A stretch of 50,333 nucleotides of DNA from an uncultured Collinsella sp. (GTDB lineage: Bacteria > Actinomycetota > Coriobacteriia > Coriobacteriales > Coriobacteriaceae), in assembly GCA_959028445.1 (NCBI GenBank), contig CAUFRY010000012.1, positions 1 through 50,333 on the forward strand, given 5' to 3'. The translations under genes were made by a program, and so were the position numbers. The notes beneath the pieces are model-generated. The model did not search any database. It was not told the origin of the DNA and was given only the letters and a program-made list of their open reading frames with translations. Shown here piece after piece: positions 20,780 to 29,191 of the stretch. The stretch's first letter is position 1, and every line of letters starts with the position of its first letter.

Positions 20780-20792
20780 GTGACCAAGTCAC
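20780..20792. promoter_or_regulatory. GTGAC-CAA-GTCAC palindrome, possible Crp/Fnr-type operator
   Basis: A perfect 5-bp dyad with a 3-nt centre lies in the 150-bp gap between the Crp/Fnr gene and the rhodanese. GTGA and TCAC half-sites are typical of Crp-class proteins, but the spacing (5 rather than 6) is not canonical. Confidence 0.4.
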
Positions 20793-20860
20793 CATATGGG
20801 TGGTTTTCTTGAGAGCAAGCAGCGAGCAGCGGGCGGATAGGCACCACAGCAAAGTCATCG

Positions 20861-21526
20861 CTACGGCAGGCGCGCCAAACCGTCGACATCCAGAACAAGG
20901 ATGCGCCCGCGCTTCACCTCGATAAGGCCCTCATCGGCAAGACGACGCAACACGCGTGTCACCGCCTCGCGAGCAGAGTTGATATCACGCGCCAATTCGT
21001 CTTGAGTGATCCGGAGCTCCATCGACTCCGCTGCCCGGCATCGCTCAACCAGATAGTCGGCAACGCGCTGGTCAAGGCGCCTGAAGAGCATCTGCTGCAG
21101 CACGCGAACCACCTGGGAGTAGCGCTGCGCCTCTACTTCGAGCATGAAAACCTTGACGTGGATATTAACGTTGGCAAGATGCTCGCAAACACCAATAGGA
21201 ACAACGAGGAGCGTGGATTCTCGTGTCGCAGTTACGAGCGTGTCGAATGAGATTTGCCGAATAACGCACGACGCGGTGGTGACGCAGCATTCTCCCTCAC
21301 CGAGCCGAAACAGCGTAACCTCCTTGCCCTCCTCGGAAAGAAGGCTGACGCGGATATCGCCGTGGACAATGAGGAAGACGCCCGTGCAAGAGCTGTCGCT
21401 GCCGCCAATAAGCTGTCCGGCATCAAAGGCGCGCAAGGCGGATTGCCCTAAAACAAGAGCGCGTTCGTCGTCAGACAAATGCTCCCAAAACGGAAACTTC
21501 TTTACGATATCTTGCATCCCGTCCAT
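20861..21526 (-). CDS. Crp/Fnr-family transcriptional regulator
   Basis: The 221-residue protein has an N-terminal cyclic-nucleotide-binding-like barrel (about 10-120, with G-V-F-L-I-V-H-G-D-I-R and T-L-F-R-L-G-E-G-E-C-C), a long dimer helix (about 125-150), and a C-terminal winged helix with ITQDELARDINSAREAVTRV. The Cys pair in the barrel (GECCVTTASC) is notable. In this family such cysteines can carry Fe-S clusters or sense thiol state, but the classical N-terminal Fnr Cys pattern is absent. It precedes the rhodanese and CoADR genes on the same strand and probably controls them. Confidence 0.9.
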   Translation of the reverse strand: MDGMQDIVKKFPFWEHLSDDERALVLGQSALRAFDAGQLIGGSDSSCTGVFLIVHGDIRVSLLSEEGKEVTLFRLGEGECCVTTASCVIRQISFDTLVTATRESTLLVVPIGVCEHLANVNIHVKVFMLEVEAQRYSQVVRVLQQMLFRRLDQRVADYLVERCRAAESMELRITQDELARDINSAREAVTRVLRRLADEGLIEVKRGRILVLDVDGLARLP

Positions 21527-21670
21527 TTGTGGCTCCTTTCCCCATTAGGTTTAATCTAGCAGGAAAGATGCAGGTGAAAAGGGACGGCGGCATATAAATG
21601 AGCTGCCTCCCATTTCTTGGAAACGAGAACATAACAAGAGCAGATTTGATCTCGAAGAATCGAAATCAAA

Positions 21671-21695
21671 GAGGCCCCGGGAATCCCGAGACCTC
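21671..21695 (-). terminator. Terminator of the TlpA-like gene
   Basis: GAGGTCTCGGG pairs with CCCGGGGCCTC (one G-T type mismatch) and is followed on the minus strand by TTTGATTTCG, 25 nt past the stop codon. Confidence 0.75.
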
Positions 21696-21719
21696 CTCAA
21701 TATACATAGTTCAGCTTGT

Positions 21720-22691
21720 TTATTGCCCGCTATTCGCAATCGCCTGATCGATCAGCTTGTCGAGTGCTGCGCGCTGCTCGGCGGAGCTGATGGCTCCCAC
21801 GATGGGCTCCCCTACGATGTTGCCATTCTGATCGATGACATACGTTGTCGGGAACGAGAACAAATTTGACGTAAACTTACCGGCCTCGCTATCCGACTTG
21901 AACCAGATGTTCTTATATGTCACACCCTTCTTGCTCAGCACGTCCTTGGCATCTGCAATCTCACCCTTGTTGCCATCGAGCGTAAAGGAATTGACGCCCA
22001 CGACCTGGCCGCCCTTCTCGGCAAGCTCCTGATTCAGTTTCTCAAGATCGCCCAGCTCGCCCACGCACGGCTTGCAAGTAGTGAACCAGAAGTTCATGAC
22101 GGTGACCTTGTTCTTAGAGAACAGCTCGTCGCTGTTCACGTCGTTGCCGTCCAGGTCCTTGCCCGTAAAGCTGGGGAACTTCGTCGCCTCGCTCGAAGCA
22201 TTGGCACCAGCCGTCATGCCAGCGGTCGAAGCGTCGACGCTCTCGCCTGCGCTCGGCGTGCTTCCACAGCCGGGGAACTCCTTCTCCAGGCTCTCGAGCT
22301 TGTCCTCGATCTCCTTGATCTGCTGTGCACCGGCCTTGAGTGTCTTAAGCTCATCCGCCGTGAACTCATCCTTAGCGCCGTCGATGGTCTTGAGCAGAAA
22401 ATCGCCGTAATTGCTGCCATCCTCAATCATTGCCGAGTCTTTATTTGCCGCATTGAATACCTTTTCCCACAGCGCGTTATCACTCGAAAAGATCTCGTTC
22501 TCCTTCTGCATGAGCTTCGCATACAGCTCGGCGGCCTCGTCGGCATTGGCCGGCTTCTGCGCAGTGAGTTCTGCGATCTTAGGATCGGAGCTCGCAGATT
22601 CGCTCGCATTGCCACCGGGCGCCGAACATGCCACAAGGCACAAGGCCAATACCGGCACCATAAATAGGGCCGCAATCTTAGAAAGCTTCAT
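21720..22691 (-). CDS. TlpA/ResA-like thioredoxin-fold lipoprotein
   Basis: The 323-residue lipoprotein has a lipobox (L-V-A-C, modified Cys at about 22). A helical N-terminal domain (about 35-140, charged and coiled-coil-like, with GCG) precedes a TlpA-type thioredoxin domain from about residue 170. The latter carries the active site TTCKPC (Cys about 206 and 209) and the cis-Pro region SFPTTYVIDQNG. It acts outside the membrane on disulfides. The N-terminal domain is longer than in a typical TlpA and unassigned. The start is the ATG with GGAGG 7 nt upstream. The Fe-S membrane protein gene ends 29 nt before it, so the two are likely one operon. Confidence 0.88.
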   Translation of the reverse strand: MKLSKIAALFMVPVLALCLVACSAPGGNASESASSDPKIAELTAQKPANADEAAELYAKLMQKENEIFSSDNALWEKVFNAANKDSAMIEDGSNYGDFLLKTIDGAKDEFTADELKTLKAGAQQIKEIEDKLESLEKEFPGCGSTPSAGESVDASTAGMTAGANASSEATKFPSFTGKDLDGNDVNSDELFSKNKVTVMNFWFTTCKPCVGELGDLEKLNQELAEKGGQVVGVNSFTLDGNKGEIADAKDVLSKKGVTYKNIWFKSDSEAGKFTSNLFSFPTTYVIDQNGNIVGEPIVGAISSAEQRAALDKLIDQAIANSGQ

Positions 22692-22720
22692 AGTCATTCC
22701 TCCGTTTTGTCGAAGCTTGT

Positions 22721-23623
22721 TTACTTTTTATCGGCGGTCAAAGGAAGCTTTTCCGCCGACACATCCAGGCCATAGCGATAGCTGATGGCATCGACGGGAC
22801 AGGCCCCGATGCACTTTCCGCACCGGATACATTCGGCATGATTGGGCGCGCGGACCACATCAACGTCCATCTGACAAACCTTTGAGCACTTGCCGCACGA
22901 GACACATTTGCATGCATCGACCCGAATCCCCAGTAGGGACACCTTATTCATGAGCGCATAAAATGCGCCAAGCGGGCAAATCCATTTGCAGAAGGGGCGA
23001 TAGAACAAAACGCTCAGCACTACCACGGCAATGAGAACGGCAAGTTTCCAAGTAAAGAGATGTCCCAGCGCAGATCGAATGCCGGCATTGGCAATGGCCA
23101 GCGGAATGGCGCCCTCGAGCACACCCTGCGGACAGATGTACTTACAAAAGAACGGGTCGCCCATGCCCACGTCGTTAACCACCAAGACGGGCAGCAGCAC
23201 CACGGCAAACAGCAGCACGACGTATTTGATGTACGTAAGCGCCTTGAGCCTTTTTGTCGAAAGCTTTTTGCCGGGGATCTTGTGCAGCAGCTCCTGCAGC
23301 CAGCCAAACGGGCACAGAAAGCCACATACAAAGCGTCCCAGCAGCACGCCGAGCAAAATGAGCGTACCGGTAACATAGTAAGAAAAGTTGAACTTGGATG
23401 AACCTACCACCGACTGGAACGACCCGATGGGGCACGCACCCGATGCCGCGGGGCACGAATAGCAATTAAGTCCAGGTACGCAGACTGTTTTTCCCGCGCC
23501 CTGATAGATGCCGCCTTTGGCAAAGTTTGGCAGGTGAATGTTGGTGACCAGCGTCGCCGCCGCCTGAATGAGTCCGCGAAATCGGGCCAAAACATGCGAC
23601 GCGGTGTTTGCTCTTTTATCCAA
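22721..23623 (-). CDS. NapH-like membrane Fe-S protein
   Basis: The protein is about 300 residues from a TTG at 23623 that overlaps the end of the upstream micro-ORF, consistent with translational coupling. An extracytoplasmic Cys cluster comes first (CVPGLNCYSCPAASGACPIG). Membrane helices carry the paired CGFLCPFGW and CKYICPQG/CKWICPLGA motifs of NapH/CcoG-type proteins. Two ferredoxin-like 4Fe-4S sites follow at the C-terminus (CKCVSCGKCSKVC, CIRCGKCIGACP). These proteins move electrons through the membrane. Next to an extracellular thioredoxin, the most likely role is feeding electrons to it. A longer frame upstream has no credible start. Confidence 0.85.
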   Translation of the reverse strand: MDKRANTASHVLARFRGLIQAAATLVTNIHLPNFAKGGIYQGAGKTVCVPGLNCYSCPAASGACPIGSFQSVVGSSKFNFSYYVTGTLILLGVLLGRFVCGFLCPFGWLQELLHKIPGKKLSTKRLKALTYIKYVVLLFAVVLLPVLVVNDVGMGDPFFCKYICPQGVLEGAIPLAIANAGIRSALGHLFTWKLAVLIAVVVLSVLFYRPFCKWICPLGAFYALMNKVSLLGIRVDACKCVSCGKCSKVCQMDVDVVRAPNHAECIRCGKCIGACPVDAISYRYGLDVSAEKLPLTADKK

Positions 23624-23762
23624 TTCCGATACACTCCAAGCACAGCCTAATCGCTTTGGCCAGCACGGCATCCGCCTCGCCACGCATAACGCCAAAGCAC
23701 ACCATGGCAATTCCGACGATCAACAAAGCGACCTGTACCATGGGTTTTACCGCTTTGAACAA
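23616..23762 (-). CDS. CD1871A-type CXXC micro-protein
   Basis: A 48-residue ORF from TTG 23762 (AAAGGAG 8 nt upstream) or 41 residues from ATG 23741. It has one hydrophobic segment (VALLIVGIAMVCFGVMRGEA), a short helix and a C-terminal LCLECIGIG. This matches the small CD1871A family of CXXC proteins found beside Fe-S and thioredoxin genes in anaerobes. It is predicted to be membrane-anchored with its CXXC near the surface. Its stop overlaps the start of the NapH-like gene. A redox partner role in the relay is an inference. Confidence 0.75.
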   Translation of the reverse strand: MFKAVKPMVQVALLIVGIAMVCFGVMRGEADAVLAKAIRLCLECIGIG

Positions 23763-23852
23763 CTCGACCACTCCTTTCGTTACGCGACCATTGGACCATA
23801 TCGACTATAAAATCCGTGTTAAGCGCGATTTGGAATGTGCAAGGAGACTGTT

Positions 23853-24527
23853 ATGCGTATTTTGATCGTCGAAGACGAGCGAGCACTGTGCGATGCAATC
23901 GCGCGCAGCTTGCGAAACTTGGCGTACAGCGTCGACTGCTGTCACGATGGACAGGAGGCGCTCGACCTGCTGGGCGTCGAAGTCTTTGACCTCGTGGTAC
24001 TCGACCTCAACCTTCCCCGTATCGATGGCATGACCGTGCTCAGGGAACTTAGGAAAACCGACTGCGAGACCAAGGTGCTGATTCTGTCCGCACGTGGCGA
24101 AGTATCCGATAAAGTCGACGGACTCGATGCCGGCGCCAACGATTACCTCACCAAGCCGTTTCATCTGGACGAACTTGCGGCAAGGATCCGCAGCCTTACC
24201 CTCAGGCGCTTCGCACAAAGCGACATAGTATTAACCTGCGGAAAACTCAGCTTTGACACCAAGGCGCGCATCGCTTCCGTGGGCAGCGAGGCCTTATCTC
24301 TTACACGCAAGGAAACGGGAATCTTGGAATACCTGATGCTTAATCAGGGGCGACCGGTAAGCCAAGAGGAGCTTATCGAGCACGTTTGGGATAGCAGCGT
24401 GAACAGCTTTAGCAACGCAACCCGCGTTCATATCTCGTCACTCCGCAAAAAGCTACGCATCGCTTTGGGATACGATCCGATTCGCAATCGGATTGGAGAG
24501 GGCTACGTTATGGAGGATAGCGAATGA
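23853..24527 (+). CDS. OmpR-family response regulator
   Basis: The 224-residue protein has a receiver (acidic pocket VEDE, phospho-Asp at 51 in VVLDLNLPRIDG, conserved Lys in LTKPFHL) and a winged-helix output domain (about 130-222: LTRKETGILEYLMLNQ, VHISSLRKKL, IGEGYVM). The ATG at 23853 has AAGGAG 7 nt upstream. It overlaps the histidine kinase by 4 nt and is divergent from the CXXC/NapH/TlpA operon, so that operon is a likely target. Confidence 0.93.
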   Translation: MRILIVEDERALCDAIARSLRNLAYSVDCCHDGQEALDLLGVEVFDLVVLDLNLPRIDGMTVLRELRKTDCETKVLILSARGEVSDKVDGLDAGANDYLTKPFHLDELAARIRSLTLRRFAQSDIVLTCGKLSFDTKARIASVGSEALSLTRKETGILEYLMLNQGRPVSQEELIEHVWDSSVNSFSNATRVHISSLRKKLRIALGYDPIRNRIGEGYVMEDSE

Positions 24528-25663
24528 AAAGGCTTTCGTTGCAATGGCGCATAACGATTATGACGGCACTGCTCACGTGCGCTGCGTGCGTGCTGACGAA
24601 CTGCCTGGTCGGCTATACGGGCATGCGCTACATGGATGCTATCGGCAGCGACGTCTCGGCCCTTAGCGCAGCCGGCGAAGATTCGCCCCAGGCGTTCGAC
24701 CCAACGAAAGCGACCCTCGATGACGAGGTCACGATCGTCGTAAACGACGCACAAGAGTCTTTTGGCACGACAGCCTGGTGCATCACGGCTGGAGTCACAC
24801 TCCTTGGCGGCGTGCTGGCATACTTTGTGAGCGGCCGTGCGCTCAAACCGCTACGAGCTTTTGCCGCCCAGGTTGAGCGTGTGCAGCCTGACAACCTAAG
24901 CGAAATCAGACTCAGTGAAGATGTGCCCACCGAGCTACAACGATGTAGCGCCTCTTTCAACGACATGATCGCCCGTCTTGGCGAAGGGTTCTCTGCACAG
25001 CGTCAGTTTACCGGCAACGCCGCACACGAGCTGCGCACCCCGCTCGCCCTTATGCAAGCACAGATTGAACTATTCATCTCCGAGCACTCCGGTTTGCAAC
25101 CCGAAACAGCCGAGCTGCTCGGCCTGCTACAAGAACAAACCGAGCGCATGTCTCGAATGACCAAGGTATTACTCGAGATGAGTGAGCTCCGCAGCGTTCC
25201 TTGCGAGGACGATGTTGAACTCGGTCCCTTGTCCGAAGAGGTCCTCACCGACCTTGCGCCACTTGCCGAGAATAAGGGCATAGCCCTCAATTGTGCTGGA
25301 GACGCTTTGACAATCGGAAGTGATACGCTCCTCTATCGGCTGGTGTTCAATCTGGTCGAAAACGCCATCCGTTACAGCCGCCCCGGCTCGACTGTCAACG
25401 TCTCCATCAGCGACAGCGACAGCCACGTGCTCCTGCGAGTCAAAGATGAGGGCCCGGGAATACCCAAACAGTACCGAGAGAGCATCTTCCAGCCGTTCTT
25501 TCGTCTAGATAAATCCCGCAGCAGGGCATACGGCGGCGCAGGACTCGGGCTAGCGCTTGTTTGGGAGATTGCAGCCCTACACGGCGGCACGGTAGAGGTC
25601 GAAGCAAGTTCCGAGAACGGGACCACCATGCTCGTGACCCTCTCAAAGGGGGCCACCACGTGA
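24524..25663 (+). CDS. Sensor histidine kinase
   Basis: The 379-residue kinase has two membrane helices (about 10-30 and 85-105) flanking a short extracytoplasmic loop of about 55 residues, a HAMP-like linker, HisKA with AAHELRTPLA (His 168), and HATPase_c with NLVENAIRYS, DEGPGIP and GGAGLGLAL motifs. It pairs with the overlapping response regulator. The small sensor loop contains no Cys, so redox sensing, if any, would have to be indirect or through the membrane (Cys residues lie at the first helix: C-A-A-C). Confidence 0.92.
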   Translation: MKRLSLQWRITIMTALLTCAACVLTNCLVGYTGMRYMDAIGSDVSALSAAGEDSPQAFDPTKATLDDEVTIVVNDAQESFGTTAWCITAGVTLLGGVLAYFVSGRALKPLRAFAAQVERVQPDNLSEIRLSEDVPTELQRCSASFNDMIARLGEGFSAQRQFTGNAAHELRTPLALMQAQIELFISEHSGLQPETAELLGLLQEQTERMSRMTKVLLEMSELRSVPCEDDVELGPLSEEVLTDLAPLAENKGIALNCAGDALTIGSDTLLYRLVFNLVENAIRYSRPGSTVNVSISDSDSHVLLRVKDEGPGIPKQYRESIFQPFFRLDKSRSRAYGGAGLGLALVWEIAALHGGTVEVEASSENGTTMLVTLSKGATT

Positions 25664-26161
25664 TCCGACTGTCCAGGGGTCCCACTCGGCATTGCGAAAC
25701 GCGTCCCAAAACTTGGACATGAGAAATGGGAGGCAGTTCGCATCTGTGCCGAGGACGAAGTCCTGGCGGGGATTCAGGATGCGCAGAGGAAGCTTACGGC
25801 AGAAAACCCCGACAGAGTCGTGACCGTCGGCGGCAACTGTATGGTGTCGCTTGCCCTCTTCGATTACCTGCACGGGAAATACGAGAACGTTGGAATCGTC
25901 TGGATCTATGCGCATCCGGATGTATCCACGCTGAATGATGGCTACCCCAACGCTCACGCCATGGTACTTGGCAGCCTTTTGGAACAGGGTGCACCGCAAC
26001 TCGTTTCGCGGATGCGGCATCCGGTGTTTAAGCCGAGCGATCTCCTGCATGTCGGGCTACAGCAGCTCCACGACTATCAGGAGGTTTGCTTAAACAAGCA
26101 TAGGTGTTGCGGTTTTAGCCGATGTCCTCATGGAGGAAAACGACATGCTGGGTCTGTCTGA
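25664..26161 (+). pseudogene. Arginase-family (ureohydrolase) remnant
   Basis: The frame has no start codon near its 5' end; it simply continues after the kinase stop. The text VVTVGGNCMVSLALFDYLHG, a G-I-V-W-I-Y-A-H-P-D-V-S block and NAHAMVLGSLL align with arginase/agmatinase metal-site regions. Usual ligands are altered: the D-A-H-x-D block reads Y-A-H-P-D, and GGDH-type reads GGNC. About 165 residues remain of roughly 300, ending in unrelated sequence. It was probably once a complete arginase-like enzyme; it is judged dead. Confidence 0.7.
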
Positions 26162-26602
26162 TTAAAGTCCAACAGTTTCCATGAGGCATCTAGCGCGGTA
26201 AAAGCTAAAGACACGGGAGGCCCCAAACTGTCAACCATCTTTACGGGTGCAAGGGAAACGGGCAAGACAGCCCCCCTCTCGCTCCTATCCGAAACGGCGC
26301 TTGAACACGGCTGGATTGCAGCGAATGTCTCCGCCATGCCCGGCATGCTCGAAGATATCATCGAGCACACAAAGGAGGCCGCAGGCCGTTACCTCTCGCA
26401 GCCCCATACACGCGTGAGCGGAGTTCAAGTTGGGCAGCGGGGCGGTTTAGCGCGCCAATATAATCAAATCGTGCACTTCCATAGCCTCTCGTCTACGTGG
26501 TGTACCGTCGTCTCCCCTTTTATCAGAGTTGGGCGATTTTCAGGCACCCGAGCTGAACTCAAATTGAACTCAACGATGCCTTATCGGTCGAGGGCGTCCT
26601 AG
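26162..26602 (+). pseudogene. AAA ATPase remnant
   Basis: In the same frame as the preceding remnant, without a start, the text LSTIFTGARETGKTAPLSLL carries a Walker A-like GARETGKT. It is followed by A-L-E-H-G-W-I and M-L-E-D-I-I-E-H. This resembles the N-terminal P-loop region of coriobacterial AAA ATPases that start with a GRDE segment. After about residue 80 the similarity fades. No Walker B or sensor motifs remain. The 26.4-26.65 kb stretch appears to be further decayed sequence. Confidence 0.55.
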
Positions 26603-26691
26603 CGAGAATATACAGAGGCGCACATTTCGCAGGGAACCTCCCATTCGTTATCATATCGGGATGCTGTCAAGGCAGCGTCAATGCGTTCGAC

Positions 26692-27375
26692 CTACACCTT
26701 CTCGCTTTTCGAGGCCTCGTCTGCAGGACCATCGGAATCGATACGGAATCGATCGGCATACCATTCATCCGAAGCAATCACCTTATGGAGCATCTGGAGA
26801 TGCAGGTCGACATAGTGGCAGAACGCCTTGCCGCATTCCACGAGAGGCGCATTGTTTCTCTCGTTGAGCTCGGCTCCAAAATTAAACTCGACCTCATAGC
26901 CCTCCCCAGGCACACCCATGCTCGGCAGAATATCAATGGAGAAGTGGACGAATCCAGACGTCACCTTGTATACATCTTTTACCTTTGGATCGAACTTCTC
27001 GAGTAAGTCTTGAAGTCTTCCATCGGACATCTTCTCACCCGAGAAATCTTTCAGCTTGTTCACAGGCACACCTTGAAACACCTGCTTGAGAAAGTCATCC
27101 TGGTCTTCGGCGGCGAATAATGCGAATGTCCGCAGGCAGACTCCAACCTGTGCGCGGAGAAGCTGGGCGACGCAAACAAGATTCCTCGACTCGAGCATGG
27201 AGATGAATCCGTCTATCAGTCTCATCGCATACTCAGAGGAGGATGCCAGATATAGATCCCATTGGGTAAAGTCGCCGTTCATGAAGGGAATCACTGCATT
27301 GCGCTCGGCGACTCTCAAGGCACTCAGGCTTTGTTCTATTTTCTCAGCTTCTTGTTTGAACTGTTCGCTATCCAA
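26692..27375 (-). CDS. Hypothetical protein, helical, 227 residues
   Basis: The start is a TTG at 27375 with a poor GGGGG-type upstream signal. The product is mostly alpha-helical and charged, with no membrane segment. It includes the block S-G-F-V-H-F-S-I-D-I and a C-terminal Y-V-D-L-H-L-Q-M-L-H, reminiscent of helical proteins with a conserved (R/H)-x-x-x-x-H-x-S feature. I do not recognise a specific family. Its GC is lower than that of neighbouring core genes. It sits between decayed genes and a repeat boundary (27548), consistent with mobile or defence-island cargo. Confidence 0.6.
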   Translation of the reverse strand: MDSEQFKQEAEKIEQSLSALRVAERNAVIPFMNGDFTQWDLYLASSSEYAMRLIDGFISMLESRNLVCVAQLLRAQVGVCLRTFALFAAEDQDDFLKQVFQGVPVNKLKDFSGEKMSDGRLQDLLEKFDPKVKDVYKVTSGFVHFSIDILPSMGVPGEGYEVEFNFGAELNERNNAPLVECGKAFCHYVDLHLQMLHKVIASDEWYADRFRIDSDGPADEASKSEKV

Positions 27376-27497
27376 AATGCCCCCAAATGCCGGCTTCTCA
27401 ACAAATCAAAAAAGCAAGAGAGACAGAGATTAGGTTCCTGCTCCACTGAACCCGCGTTTCCAGTCGAGACACTCCTCCTCGAAGATCTCCCCAGAGT

Positions 27498-27548
27498 CCC
27501 GTCTCTCGCGCCCCTCACGGAACTGTCCATATCAGTGTAGCCAATCCA
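27498..27548. repeat. 51-bp direct repeat, copy B (element end)
   Basis: It matches positions 4-54 with about 4 mismatches. Similarity ends at the same point (after TAGCCAATCCA), and the sequence to the right is the start of a truncated minus-strand gene. It is interpreted as the right end of a mobile element that spans an unknown length to the left and may include the hypothetical gene. Confidence 0.6.
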
Positions 27549-27627
27549 AGCACAGCCCCACCGCACGGCCCAGTCGCTTCCGGTCCTGCGTGACCCCGTG
27601 AAGGCGGAAGGGCGTGGTTGTCGTCAT
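27538..27627 (-). pseudogene. 5' stub of a gene truncated by an element
   Basis: An ATG at 27627 follows AGGAGAAAGG, a very good ribosome binding site, and encodes MTTTTPFRLHGVTQDRKRLG and a few more residues. The frame then enters the repeat at 27548 and stops. The signal quality shows a real gene began here, in line with the PadR operon. Too little remains to name it. Confidence 0.55.
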
Positions 27628-27788
27628 CGCGTTCCTTTCTCCTCGTACCTTTTTGGGCATGCGTCACGGGCCCCCGCGCGGCGCTGAGAGCGAATCGGCG
27701 CAGGCTTGGGGCCAGTTGCGTAGAGGTTGAGGTTCGGGTTTCGCCGGCTTACGCAGCTTGGCGGGCAGAGCGCCCGGGCTCGCTGCGC

Positions 27789-28043
27789 CTAGGGCGCGGC
27801 GGGATCCGCGACGCCGGAGGTGTCGATCTCGCCCAGATTGGCGAGCTGGCTGATGAACGGGATACTCTCGTGTTCGTCCACCTCGACGCCGCCGAGCACG
27901 ATGGTGCTGTCGCGCGTGTCGATGTGGGTTGTGAACACGGCCGGGTCGAAGCCCGAAGCGATAAAGCCAATGCCCGCGAGGACAACACCCGCGGCAACGA
28001 GCCCGCCCGCCACGGCGAGGTAGATCTTCTTCGCGCTGGTCAT
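27789..28043 (-). CDS. Small membrane protein downstream of DUF1700 gene
   Basis: 84 residues from ATG 28043 (AAAGGAG 8 nt upstream; a GTG three codons earlier is less likely). One N-terminal membrane helix (about 8-30, G/A/V-rich) is followed by about 50 extracytoplasmic residues with the pattern F-D-P-A-V-F-T-T-H-I-D-T-R-D. This resembles the start of DUF4097-type proteins that accompany PadR/DUF1700 genes, but the beta-repeat domain is absent, so it may be a shortened relative. It is the third gene of the operon; the following gene is truncated. Confidence 0.65.
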   Translation of the reverse strand: MTSAKKIYLAVAGGLVAAGVVLAGIGFIASGFDPAVFTTHIDTRDSTIVLGGVEVDEHESIPFISQLANLGEIDTSGVADPAAP

Positions 28044-28058
28044 GGTACTCACTCCTTT

Positions 28059-28682
28059 CTACGCTGCGAGGTGCGCGGCAGCGCCGCCTTTCTCGCCCCT
28101 GTTCTTCCAGAAGGGCGAGGCGGCCTTCCTCGCCCAGAGCGCCGAGAGGCGCGCAATTTGTTTTGAGGCGGCCCAAGCGCCAGCACCAACGAAGAGAGCC
28201 ACGCCGACGAGGCCGAGCCCCACGCCCGCCGAGGCGAGGGCGTACGGGAAGTGGCCGATGGTGACGCCGCTTACGGCAAGCAGGAGCCCAACTATGCCCG
28301 CGCCCCCGAGTGCCGCCGCGACGATCCACACGCAGAGCGCCAGCACCCAGATGCAGATATAGACCGTGACGGCCACGGCGGCGAAGGCGGCGAGCAGCGG
28401 CACCCACACCGGGGAGCCCACGATGGCCAGCACCCACAGCAGCGCGGTGCTGCGCCGGCGCGTCCTCGCGATTGCGCGCGGCACGGCGGGCAGGTCGTCG
28501 AGCGTGGCCTCCGCCACCTCGCCGGGCGTGCCCATGGCGGCCACGGCCTCCTCCTCGCTCATACCGTCCTCCATGCGGTCGGCGATGGCCTCCGCGTAGA
28601 AAGCCTTGGTCTCCTCCACCTGCTCGGCCGGAAGGCAGGAGAGCAGCTCGCCCAGCCGGCCCAGGAACTCATCGCGCGTCAT
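28059..28682 (-). CDS. DUF1700-family membrane protein
   Basis: About 207 residues from ATG 28682 (GGAGG upstream). An N-terminal helical bundle (TRDEFLGRLGELLSCLPAEQ, then E-A-V-A-A-M-G-T-P) is typical of the HAAS/DUF1700 domain. Four hydrophobic segments (about residues 85-175) and a basic cytoplasmic tail follow. Such proteins partner with PadR regulators and DUF4097 proteins in envelope-associated systems of Gram-positives. The start overlaps the end of padR by 14 nt. Confidence 0.82.
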   Translation of the reverse strand: MTRDEFLGRLGELLSCLPAEQVEETKAFYAEAIADRMEDGMSEEEAVAAMGTPGEVAEATLDDLPAVPRAIARTRRRSTALLWVLAIVGSPVWVPLLAAFAAVAVTVYICIWVLALCVWIVAAALGGAGIVGLLLAVSGVTIGHFPYALASAGVGLGLVGVALFVGAGAWAASKQIARLSALWARKAASPFWKNRGEKGGAAAHLAA

Positions 28683-28989
28683 GGTGCGCCTCCTCAACGT
28701 ATGCGTAAATCTCCCGTACGGACGGCCACTCGGCCAGGAACTCCTCGATGCGCGCTCGCCCGTCGTCCGTGATGCGGTAGTACCGGCGCAGCCGCCCGTT
28801 GTGCTCGGCGGAGCGCGCCGTGATGCATCCGGCCTTCTCCAGGCGCTTGAGCAGCGGGTAGAGCGTCGACTCCGTGAGCCCCATGCTCGCCGGTACGTCC
28901 TTCACAATCTGGTAGCCGTAGGACTCCTCGCCGGAGACGGCCGCGAGCACGCAGGCCTCCAGGAAGCCGCGCTTCATCTGTGCCTCCAT
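28669..28989 (-). CDS. PadR-family transcriptional regulator
   Basis: The 106-residue winged-helix regulator reads MKRGFLEACVLAAVSGEESY, then GYQIVKDV, L-T-E-S-T-L-Y-P-L-L-K-R-L-E-K-A-G and RRYYRITDDGRARI, all PadR hallmarks. A perfect AGGAGG sits 7 nt before ATG 28989, which decides the start over the upstream ATG. PadR proteins are dimeric repressors of their own operon; here that includes the DUF1700 gene and the small membrane protein. Confidence 0.9.
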   Translation of the reverse strand: MEAQMKRGFLEACVLAAVSGEESYGYQIVKDVPASMGLTESTLYPLLKRLEKAGCITARSAEHNGRLRRYYRITDDGRARIEEFLAEWPSVREIYAYVEEAHHDAR

Positions 28990-29009
28990 CCGCACACCTC
29001 CTCTCGTCA

Positions 29010-29032
29010 TATACTATGCTATACACACTATA
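29010..29032. promoter_or_regulatory. Putative PadR operator
   Basis: TATACTATG, a 5-nt centre and CACACTATA form an imperfect dyad (7 of 9 positions) just upstream of the padR ribosome binding site, the usual place for autorepression. Confidence 0.4.
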
Positions 29033-29191
29033 CGATGCAAGGTATTAGACGTCAACTCTCATCGCGAAGATTCTCCGGCCCCTGCGCGCTGCGAACGTGA
29101 TATCGCGGGGCGGTTGGCATTATGCATGAAACGTCAAGTAACGCTCTTTTGATCCACTTCCACTCGGCCCCATATGCCCTGTACAACACCC

